NCBI RefSeq assembly: GCF_000426385.1
Contig: NZ_AUFG01000024.1
Span: 1-57,596, forward strand
Reading direction: 5' to 3'
DNA: 57,596 bases
DNA from: Arsenicicoccus bolidensis DSM 15745
Lineage (GTDB): Bacteria; Actinomycetota; Actinomycetes; Actinomycetales; Dermatophilaceae
Part shown: positions 35,738-42,889 of the stretch, in pieces
How the letters are laid out: each line of letters opens with the position of its first letter
Position numbering within the stretch: position 1 is the first letter of the stretch
Translations under genes and position numbers: made by a program
The notes under the pieces: generated by a model
What the model was told of the DNA's origin: nothing
What the model saw: only the letters and a program-made list of their open reading frames with translations
The model's database searches: none

Positions 35738-35822
35738 GAGTGGTCAGTTCTGGCCACGGGTAGGTGCTTGGCATCTGACCAGTGGGCGGTCAGGGAGTCG
35801 GTATCTGACCAGTGGGTGGAAG
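35738..35822. repeat. GGTCAG/CTGACC repeat family, second locus
   Basis: CCGAGTGGTCAGTT near 35736 and two ATCTGACCAGTGGG segments (about 35774 and 35812) reproduce the pattern seen at 7583-7702. The repeat overlaps the 3' end of the leftward surface-protein gene. The preceding 140 bp (35598-35737) hold no gene that I can see. Confidence 0.7.
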
Positions 35823-36371
35823 GGGTGTGCCGGACGCGGTGTCGTCTTCGTCCTCGCGCCGTCGTCGGGCCAGGGCGATCAGCAGCATGCCGACGCCCAC
35901 GGCTGTGCCACCCGCGGCGAGAAGCACGATCACGTCGGCCCCCGTGTGCGCCGGGGCTCCGGAGAGCGGCCCCGAGGACACGCCGAACGCGTCCCCGCGG
36001 GGCACCGAGCCGTCACTGCCACCTGTCTGACCCACGTCTGCTCCAGTCACGTCGGTGCTCGGCGGAGCGAGATCGGCCGGCGTCATCGCCATCGACACCC
36101 TGATCGGATCCGTCCACGTGTGATTTTCGGCCAGCGTCCGGTCGACATCGCCGACGGCGCCCGCCAGGAGCGCGGCAACCTCCACGCGGACGACCTGGCC
36201 CGGGCGGACGGCGCCCGTGGTCAGATCTCCTCCCCTCGCGGCGAGGCTGGCGGCGGTCGGCGAGGTCTCGGTCGGCGTGGCGGCGCCGCCGATGCCGGCG
36301 GCCAGGTGCAGCACCTCGGCGAGCGGGTCGGAGACGGCGTCGCTGCCAGGAACGGCCCCGATCGTCAGCAT
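35790..36371 (-). CDS. C-terminal, membrane-anchored part of a surface protein (split by frameshift)
   Basis: 193 residues from ATG 36371, which overlaps the end of the upstream frame by 7 bp. The start MLTIGAVPGSDAVSDPLAEV lacks a signal peptide. A membrane helix (IVLLAAGGTAVGVGMLLIAL) and RRRRED near the end look like a surface anchor. The upstream frame ends LYVKNASPTPPC; adding one C to the CCCC run (complement of 36381-36384) joins them as KNASPDTAMLTIGAVPG, the kind of strand pair expected in these proteins. I infer a single gene broken by a 1-nt deletion. Confidence 0.6.
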   Translation of the reverse strand: MLTIGAVPGSDAVSDPLAEVLHLAAGIGGAATPTETSPTAASLAARGGDLTTGAVRPGQVVRVEVAALLAGAVGDVDRTLAENHTWTDPIRVSMAMTPADLAPPSTDVTGADVGQTGGSDGSVPRGDAFGVSSGPLSGAPAHTGADVIVLLAAGGTAVGVGMLLIALARRRREDEDDTASGTPLPPTGQIPTP

Positions 36372-37438
36372 GGCGGTGTCGGGGAGGCATTCTTGACGTA
36401 CAAGGCTCCGCCGACTTTCCGGCCCGGGACCAGGCGCTGGCCCGCGTGGAAGATGCCCGTGTCCAGAGTGGGCTCCCACGGTCCGGTGGGGCGCGTCGCG
36501 TACCACATCACGGTGCTCTCGGCGTACTTCGTGCTACCGGCGAAGGGGTAGACACGCACGACGAACTCGTAGGTGCCCGGGCCATACCCGGCGTTGTTCA
36601 TGGCGATATAGCTGACCCACTGGTCCCGGTCGTTGGCTGGGATCCCGCCCTGGACCAGCTTGAAGGGGACGGTCGAGCCCTTGGGGCGAGCCCAGACCTC
36701 CCACCGGTTGATCGCCGGGGTGCTGCCTGACGAGCTCGTGGCGGCGTTGGGCCAGGCCCAGTACAGTCGCACGTTCTCGGCCAGGCCCGTGGTGCAGACG
36801 TTTCCGTCGGAGCCCAGCATCGGGGAGGGGATCGAGATGACGTAACGACTCGTCCAGGTCCAGTCCTTGGTCGCCGTGCCGGCCACCGAGACGGCCCGGC
36901 CGGTGGTCGTCACCTGGAACTCGCGACCTGCGAACCTGTTGTAGCGGTCGTAGTCGGTCCCGCTGGGCTTGACGATCACGCAGTGGGACGTTGAGGAAGC
37001 CTTGGCGAGGGGCGTGCGGACCGCGGCGGTCACCGGCGACACGGCTGTCGTGGCGGCCGTCCCGAGAGCTGTCTGCCACAGCGCGGTCGTCGACGAGTAT
37101 CCCGTGTAGTCGTACTGCACCCTGTTGTTCAGGAAGTCGCTCGCCATGGCACTGGTCGTGGGGGTGCTAGGTATCGCCGTCAGGTTCACCTGGTAGGGGC
37201 GGTACTCGAGGCCGTAGCCGGCGTCGTTCTTGAGGGTCGCCTTGAGCGCGTCCGTGAACGGCTTGGTGACGGGGACGTCCGTGGGCGTCAGAGTAGGCGT
37301 GCCCATCGTCATCCTGGGGACGACGCTGGTGCGGGTCTCGGTCCACCGTGCCTGGGTGTCACCGGTGGGCGCCGCGATGACGGCGGTCGCCGCGACGGCG
37401 GTGACGCCGAGCGTGGCCAGGACGCGCCGACGGGACAT
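36365..37438 (-). CDS. SipW-dependent-type exported surface protein, N-terminal part
   Basis: 357 residues. The N-terminus MSRRRVLATLGVTAVAATAV followed by APTGDTQARWTE is the SipW-type (TasA/camelysin-like) signal with the A-x-W cleavage context. The mature part is Thr/Pro-rich with predicted beta structure. The frame ends just after GALYVKNAS in a manner suggesting a frameshift into the 35790-36371 frame; the joined protein would be about 550 residues with a C-terminal membrane anchor. GGAGG lies upstream of the ATG. No sipW gene is nearby. Confidence 0.75.
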   Translation of the reverse strand: MSRRRVLATLGVTAVAATAVIAAPTGDTQARWTETRTSVVPRMTMGTPTLTPTDVPVTKPFTDALKATLKNDAGYGLEYRPYQVNLTAIPSTPTTSAMASDFLNNRVQYDYTGYSSTTALWQTALGTAATTAVSPVTAAVRTPLAKASSTSHCVIVKPSGTDYDRYNRFAGREFQVTTTGRAVSVAGTATKDWTWTSRYVISIPSPMLGSDGNVCTTGLAENVRLYWAWPNAATSSSGSTPAINRWEVWARPKGSTVPFKLVQGGIPANDRDQWVSYIAMNNAGYGPGTYEFVVRVYPFAGSTKYAESTVMWYATRPTGPWEPTLDTGIFHAGQRLVPGRKVGGALYVKNASPTPPC

Positions 37439-37462
37439 GGGGTGCCTCCAGGGATCGGTGGA

Positions 37463-38023
37463 TCAGTTCTGGGTGAGGGTGAAGGGCAGGTTGCGGGTGG
37501 ACACCGAGGTGCCGTTGAGCGTCGTGTTCCACCATCCGCTGCCGCCGGCCGGCTCGGTGCGGGCCGCGCCGGTGCTCGTCGCGCGAACCGTGTACTTCAT
37601 GGTGGCGAGGTAGGTCGCGCCGTTGTGGGCCGAGGTGATGGCCCACTGGTTGGTGCCGGTGCTCGTGAGGTTGGGCGCGGTCCCGACGGGCGTCAGCGTC
37701 ACGACGGAGCCGTTGTTGACGTTGACCTCGGAGACCAGGGCCGCGGTGCCGGTCAGGGCTGCCGGGGCGGTCGAGAGGGTGGCCTTGAGGTTGGTGCCCA
37801 CGGCCTGGACCGTGATGGGCAGCGTGATCGTCACCTGGTCGCCGGGGGCGAAGGGGTGAGAATCTGTCCGATTGACCCACTCCCAGCCGACCACCGCGAC
37901 AATCGGGCATGAACCGACGTCGAGAGGCGCCGGAATGGTCTTGGGGTTGACAGATCGTGTCCGCCGCCCGAGCCGGAGGTCTCCGCCACGACCGGGCCGG
38001 CTGGCACTACGCTGATCGTTCAA
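37463..38023 (-). pseudogene. alternate-signal-peptide surface protein lacking its 5' end
   Basis: The frame encodes a beta-rich domain with APGDQVTITLPITVQAVGTN and ATYLATMKYTVRATST, similar to the mature part of the SipW-type exported proteins. GGDLRLG near the start resembles the segment that normally follows the signal peptide, but no signal peptide is found in any frame before it. The only early start is a TTG at 38023. I infer a 5' truncation. It lies 24 bp upstream of the other surface-protein gene, and 44 bp from the divergent regulator. Confidence 0.5.
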
Positions 38024-38066
38024 GGGCCGCCATCACCGAGCGGTCGTAGCACGCTGGAGGCAGGCC

Positions 38067-38909
38067 ATGCCCAAGGATCGCGAGGCGCTCCTCTCGTCGG
38101 CGGTCCGCCGGTCCATCACCGACCTGGTCGCCGCCGATCCCGACCGTTGGACCGCGAGCCGGCTGGCCGAGGAGCTCGACCTGCACGTCACGACCGTGCG
38201 CTTCCACCTCGACCAGCTCGAGCAGGCCGGCGTGCTGGAGTCGGGCGTCGAGCGACGCGACCGGCCGGGCCGTCCCAGCAAGGTCTATCGCCGTCGCGCC
38301 GAGGCCGTGCCCGTCAACACCGCCGCGTATGTCGTCCTCGCGGACGTGCTCGCCGAGACGCTGGGCGGCGACGAGGACGCCCGCGTGGAGGCGGCGACGC
38401 GGGCCGGCGAGGCCTGGTCACGCCACCATCTGGACCACGTGGCCCCGGAGGGGTCCCAGGGCGAGGTGCCGGTGCGCGAGCTGCTCGACGTCCTGGCGCG
38501 GTGGGGCTACCCACGCGAGACGGTGACCGTCGAGGGGGACCCCGCCGGGCGGTGCCAGGCCACGTTGACCCACTGCCCGATGAAGGCCGCCGCGGTCCGG
38601 CACCCCGACGTCGTCTGCGCCATACATCTCGGTCTGGTCCGGGGATCCCTCGAGGGGCTCGGCGTCCAGGACCCGGCCGTCCGGGTGACGCCCATGGTCG
38701 CCCCCGACGTGTGCACCGTCGAGATGAGCGGTGCCCTCCACGCCGGCGAGCAGGTCGCCGAGGGTCTGGACCTCGCCCACGTCCGCCGCCGCCCGGAGGC
38801 CGCGAGCGCAGACGCCACGACCTCCGATGTCACGACCCCGGACGCACCCAGCCCGGACGCGACGGAGGGCCGGTCGACGAGCGACCGGCCCTCCGAGGCG
38901 ACGAGCTGA
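38067..38909 (+). CDS. winged-helix regulator with four cysteines (SufR-like)
   Basis: 280 residues. The N-terminal HTH reads ASRLAEELDLHVTTVRFHL, then RRDRPGRPSKVYRR. The C-terminal domain holds Cys163, Cys170 (THCPM), Cys184 (VVCAIH) and Cys216 (DVCTVEM), spaced like the Fe-S ligands of SufR-type regulators. A cluster that senses oxygen or nitric oxide would suit its place beside narK; that is inference. A paralogue without these cysteines lies at 42059. The last 30 residues are disordered and overlap a terminator. ATG has GGAGG upstream. Confidence 0.82.
   Translation: MPKDREALLSSAVRRSITDLVAADPDRWTASRLAEELDLHVTTVRFHLDQLEQAGVLESGVERRDRPGRPSKVYRRRAEAVPVNTAAYVVLADVLAETLGGDEDARVEAATRAGEAWSRHHLDHVAPEGSQGEVPVRELLDVLARWGYPRETVTVEGDPAGRCQATLTHCPMKAAAVRHPDVVCAIHLGLVRGSLEGLGVQDPAVRVTPMVAPDVCTVEMSGALHAGEQVAEGLDLAHVRRRPEAASADATTSDVTTPDAPSPDATEGRSTSDRPSEATS
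38864..38894. terminator. terminator hairpin inside the 3' end of the regulator gene
   Basis: GGAGGGCCGGTCG (38864-38876) pairs exactly with CGACCGGCCCTCC (38882-38894), a 13-bp stem with a 5-nt loop. It lies within the last codons of the 38067 gene and 20 bp before the stop of the convergent narK gene, so it can terminate both. Confidence 0.8.
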
Positions 38910-38913
38910 GCGA

Positions 38914-40311
38914 TCAGCCGGGCTTGGGAGCCCCCTTGCGGGCGTAGCGCATCCACGTGATCGCCACGCACATGACGGCCCAGACGACGCCGACCCAGTA
39001 GAAGAGGGTGGCGCCCATGATGCCGATGCCGAGGGCGAAGAAGAACGGACCGAAGGCGGCGATGGCGGCGGTCCAGCCGATGACGCCGCCGGCCTGACGC
39101 TTCTCGAAGATCATCGGCATCTGCTTGAACGTCGAGGCGTTGCCGATCCCCGAGAACAGGAAGATCGCGAGCATGCCCCACAGGAACCGCGTGAAGTCAC
39201 CCTGCAGCGCCGCGGCGGACGAGGTGTCCGGGGTGAGCGCCGGGATCGTGTAGACGATCGAGGCGATCAGGCCGAGGCCGGAGATCAGCGTCCAGATCGC
39301 GCCGCCCATGCGGTCGGTCAGCGGGGAGAACAGCATGCGGGCGAGCGCGCCGACCAGCGGGCCGAGGAAGACGAACTTGACCGGGTCGGGGACCGCGTAG
39401 CCCTCGACGAGGATCTTGGCGGCGGCGCCGGAGCCGGACACGATGTCGGCGTTGCCGGAGCCGTAGAGGTTGCCCATCAGCAGACCGAACTGGGCGGCCA
39501 GGCCCGAGAAGGTGCCGAAGGTCATGATGTAGATCAGCGTCATCCACCAGGTGTCCTGGTTGCCGAAGATGTCGAACTGCTGGCGGACGTTGGCCTTGAC
39601 CGGCACGGACTTGAGCGCGAACCACGCCCAGGCGGCGCCGATGAGGATCAGCGGGATCCAGATGAACGCGGCGTTCTGGTACCACACCTGCGTGTTGGGC
39701 TTGCCCGCGACCTTCATCGCCTGTGAGCCGCCGAGGAACCCGATCATCGAGAAGCCGATGAGCCACGGCGTGAGCAGCTGCACGAGGGAGACGCCGAGGT
39801 TGCCGATGCCGGCCTGCAGGCCGAGCGCGGTGCCCTGCATGCGGCGGGGGAAGAAGTAGGACGTCGACGGCATGAAGCCGGAGAAGGCGCCACCACCGAT
39901 GCCGGCGAGGAAGGCCAGGACCATGAGCTCCCAGTAGGGGGCGGAGGGGCTCTGGACGCGCACGCCCCACCCGAGGATCGGGAAGACGAGGAGCAGCGTG
40001 GTCAGCGCGACCATCTTGCGGGTGCCGAGGATGGGCGGCAGGACCATCCAGACGATGCGCAGCAGACCGGCGGCGAGGCCGGGCATCGCGGACATCCAGT
40101 AGAGCTCGGTCTTGCTGAAGCTGTAGCCCAGGGCGTTGAGCTTGGGGATGACCGCGCTGGGGAGGTACCACGCTACGAAGCACATGGTGAGGGTGAACGT
40201 CGTGATCGTGAGGGTGCGCCAGGCGAGTGCCTTGTCCCAGGTCTGGTCGTTCTCGGGATCCCAGGACTGGAGCCACTCGCCCCCTTGGCGGGAGCTGGTT
40301 GCGGTGCTCAT
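38914..40311 (-). CDS. narK: nitrate/nitrite transporter, NarK2 type
   Basis: 465 residues, 12 membrane helices, major facilitator superfamily. It has the NarK signature GIGGGAFSGFMPSTSYFFPRR and the second-half GIGNASTFKQMP, the paired Gly-rich nitrate signature helices. Its N-terminus (LQSWDPENDQTWD) is typical of NarK2 proteins, which usually exchange nitrate for nitrite. The other NarK, of type 1, is encoded 103 bp upstream on the same strand, so the two are probably expressed together. Confidence 0.93.
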   Translation of the reverse strand: MSTATSSRQGGEWLQSWDPENDQTWDKALAWRTLTITTFTLTMCFVAWYLPSAVIPKLNALGYSFSKTELYWMSAMPGLAAGLLRIVWMVLPPILGTRKMVALTTLLLVFPILGWGVRVQSPSAPYWELMVLAFLAGIGGGAFSGFMPSTSYFFPRRMQGTALGLQAGIGNLGVSLVQLLTPWLIGFSMIGFLGGSQAMKVAGKPNTQVWYQNAAFIWIPLILIGAAWAWFALKSVPVKANVRQQFDIFGNQDTWWMTLIYIMTFGTFSGLAAQFGLLMGNLYGSGNADIVSGSGAAAKILVEGYAVPDPVKFVFLGPLVGALARMLFSPLTDRMGGAIWTLISGLGLIASIVYTIPALTPDTSSAAALQGDFTRFLWGMLAIFLFSGIGNASTFKQMPMIFEKRQAGGVIGWTAAIAAFGPFFFALGIGIMGATLFYWVGVVWAVMCVAITWMRYARKGAPKPG

Positions 40312-40414
40312 GGGTTGTCTACTCCACGGGTGCTGAGGTGGTGGGACGTCTCGACCGTATGACGGGACGCGGGCTGGTGCAGGGTGGTGGGTGGGTTATG
40401 CCTGTTGGGGTGTC

Positions 40415-41776
40415 TCACGCGGGGTGGCGGGAGGGCTCGGGGTGCGGCTGGTCGAACTGGTCCGCGAGGTGGGGGGACCGGTCGTGGAGCATCCGCACGA
40501 TCGTGAGGTGCATCCAGATCAGGCACACGGCGGTGAGGAGGAACAGGACGAAGAAGGTGCTGGACGGGAAGCCTGACCAGGACTTGGTGTAGGCGAACAG
40601 CGGCGGGAGGAAGAACCCGCCGAGGCCGCCGAGCATGCCGACGAGGCCGCCGACGGAGCCGACGTTGTCGGGGAAGTACTCGGGGATGTGCTTGTAGACG
40701 GCGGCCTTGCCGACGCCCATGGCGCAGCCGAGGAGGAAGACGACGATCGTGAACGGCACGATCGAGATCGCGTAGGGCAGGTGCTCGGTCTGGGAGCCGT
40801 CGGCGTGGTTGATGGTCAGGTGGCCGTTGGGCATCATCAGCAGGCCCGTGGTGGCGAGCATGACCCAGAAGGTGCCGTACATCGCCTTGCGCGCGCCGAA
40901 GCGGTCGGAGAACCAGCCGCCGACGGGGCGCAGCAGGGACGCGGGGAAGATGAACAGCGCGGTGAGCAGGCCGGCCGTGCTGAGCGAGACGCCGAAGGTA
41001 TCCATGTAGTAGTTGGGCAGCGTGCTCGAGAGGGCGACGTAGGCGCCGAACACCGCGACGTAGTAGAGGCTGAACCGCCATACGCGCACCTGCCGCAGCG
41101 GGGCGAGCATCTCGTCGAGGGGCTTGGAGGCGCCGGGCATGCGGTCGGTCGAGGGGGTCCCGAACCACGTGGCCGCCGCGAGGAGCACCAGCAGGACGGA
41201 GTAGATCACCGGCACGAGGCGCCAGCCGCCCTGGACGACACCGAGGTACGTGGCTCCGGCGGTCGTGGCGATCAGCGGCGGGCCGATGAACTTCGTGACC
41301 GAGGCCCCGACGTTGCCGGCACCGAAGACGCCGAGCGCGAAGCCCTGCCGACCACGGGTGAACCAGGCGGAGTTCCACGCGATGCCCGAGGAGAAGGAGT
41401 TGCCGGCGAAGCCCACGAGGAAGGCCAGCAGCAGGAGCATGCCGTAGCTGTGCGCCTGCGAGACGAGGTAGGCCGGGACGGCGCTCGCGAGCAGCAGCAC
41501 GGTCATGACCTTGCGGCCACCGATGCGGTCGGTGATCATGCCGGCGGGCAGGCGCCACATCGAGCCGTTGAGGATCGCCGCGGCGAGGATCCAGGAGTAC
41601 TGCTCCTCGCTGAGGTGCAGCTCCGCCCGGATGGGCTTCTGCAGGATGCCGAACATCATCCAGACGGCGAACATCACGGTGAACGCGGTGGTCGACCAGG
41701 TCAGGACCCGGTTGGCGCCGACGGGCTGGCTCTCGTGGGACGTGGTCGTCGGGGCGTCGGTGGCGGGTGTGCTCAC
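40415..41776 (-). CDS. narK: nitrate transporter, NarK1 type
   Basis: 453 residues, 12 helices, starting with a Thr-rich tail. LAFLVGFAGNSFSSGIAWNSAWF and LLGCAMGVGKAAVYKHIPEYFPD are the two nitrate signatures, the latter in the NarK1/NasA form. NarK1 proteins usually act as nitrate/proton symporters. The start is GTG 41776 with AAGGAG 7 nt upstream; TATTAAT at about 41797-41803 could be its -10 in the divergent promoter region. Confidence 0.93.
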   Translation of the reverse strand: MSTPATDAPTTTSHESQPVGANRVLTWSTTAFTVMFAVWMMFGILQKPIRAELHLSEEQYSWILAAAILNGSMWRLPAGMITDRIGGRKVMTVLLLASAVPAYLVSQAHSYGMLLLLAFLVGFAGNSFSSGIAWNSAWFTRGRQGFALGVFGAGNVGASVTKFIGPPLIATTAGATYLGVVQGGWRLVPVIYSVLLVLLAAATWFGTPSTDRMPGASKPLDEMLAPLRQVRVWRFSLYYVAVFGAYVALSSTLPNYYMDTFGVSLSTAGLLTALFIFPASLLRPVGGWFSDRFGARKAMYGTFWVMLATTGLLMMPNGHLTINHADGSQTEHLPYAISIVPFTIVVFLLGCAMGVGKAAVYKHIPEYFPDNVGSVGGLVGMLGGLGGFFLPPLFAYTKSWSGFPSSTFFVLFLLTAVCLIWMHLTIVRMLHDRSPHLADQFDQPHPEPSRHPA

Positions 41777-41911
41777 GACGTGCTCCTTGCTCCAGGCATT
41801 AATAGGATCAGGCTGTATGGCGGAGACGCTGCTGGTGCAGTCGCCGCGAGACGCCCGGCTCAGGCCCTGCGAGGCATTGCGCGGAGGATCTCACCAGCAA
41901 GTTTGGCACAG

Positions 41912-41998
41912 CCTCCGAATATAGAGGAGGGCACCCCCCCTCTGTCGTGGCATCGCTGGTCCGGCTATGCTGCAGGCGTGCTCCTCTTTTTGGAGGAG
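41912..41998. promoter_or_regulatory. CTCC/GGAG dyads in the narK/nar divergent promoter region
   Basis: CCTCC-N9-GGAGG (41912-41930) and CTCCTC-N6-GAGGAG (41981-41998) are two separate dyads about 70 bp apart in the 282-bp gap between narK1 and the nar operon. They differ in spacing. They are candidate sites for the paralogous regulators encoded at 42059 and 38067. I saw no classical FNR/CRP TTGAT-N4-ATCAA site in the gap. Confidence 0.45.
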
Positions 41999-42058
41999 GC
42001 ATGCACCGATGGCGTCGATGACACCGGTGCACCGTGACGGGCGACCGCAGGAGAGGCG

Positions 42059-42889
42059 ATGAGGAGCGTGGCGCAGGAGCTCCGGTGGGGCCCCGAGGCC
42101 GACGGCCGCCCGAGCCTGCTGGCCCCGTCCATGCGCCGGCGCATCATCGACGTCCTCGCCTCCGCGCCCGTCACGGTCCACGGCCGCCCCGGGCTCGCCG
42201 CGCAGGACATCGCCACCCGCCTCGACATCCACGTGACGACCGCGCGCTTCCACCTGGACGTCCTGCTCGCGTCGCACGTCGTGGAGGCCCGGTCCGAGCG
42301 CCTGGGGACCGTGGGGCGGCCGCGCAAGATCTATCACCTCGTCCCCGCGGGGGTGCGGCTGCACCCGACGCACCGCGAGCTGTCCGCCCTGGTCACCTCC
42401 TGCTGGGGGCTGGCGGAGCCGGCGGGCTCGGAGGCGATGTTCCCCGCCGCCCGCGCCTGGTCCCGCGAGCACGCCGACGTCGAGCCGCCGGCCTGGGCGC
42501 CGGCCGCGACGCCGGGGGAGTGGCTGGTCACCGTGGAGCGCCTCGTGCAGACCATGGCGCAGTGGGGCTTCCGGCACGACATCTCGCTCGTCGAGGGTGG
42601 CCGCACCGTCGACCTCGAGCTGCGGGCCGCGCCCTTCCTCGCGATCGCCGCCCGGCACGCGCCCGTCCTCTACGCCTTCCGCCGCGGCCTGATCACCGGG
42701 GTCCTCGACCGGCTCGGCGAGCCCGAGGTCGACGTCGTCATGACGCCGCACGACGACATCGCTGTCACCACGGCTCACCTGACGACGCGGACCCCCTTCC
42801 GGCATACGGTGGGGACAGGCCTCCCGGGGCCGGTCCTGCCACCCAGCACCACGACCCGACGACGCGCCAACCGCAGGAGAGACGCATGA
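42059..42889 (+). CDS. winged-helix regulator heading the nar operon, cysteine-poor paralogue
   Basis: 276 residues. DIATRLDIHVTTARFHLDVL and GRPRKIYHL match the 38067 regulator's HTH and wing, and the C-terminal half aligns with it (YAFRRGLITGVLDRLG against CAIHLGLVRGSLEGLG). The cysteines of that protein are replaced by Ala or Tyr here, so no Fe-S cluster is expected; it may answer to another signal or act as a dominant partner. Its stop overlaps narG ATG by 4 bp (ATGA). The ribosome site ACCGCAGGAGAG also precedes narG. Confidence 0.8.
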   Translation: MRSVAQELRWGPEADGRPSLLAPSMRRRIIDVLASAPVTVHGRPGLAAQDIATRLDIHVTTARFHLDVLLASHVVEARSERLGTVGRPRKIYHLVPAGVRLHPTHRELSALVTSCWGLAEPAGSEAMFPAARAWSREHADVEPPAWAPAATPGEWLVTVERLVQTMAQWGFRHDISLVEGGRTVDLELRAAPFLAIAARHAPVLYAFRRGLITGVLDRLGEPEVDVVMTPHDDIAVTTAHLTTRTPFRHTVGTGLPGPVLPPSTTTRRRANRRRDA

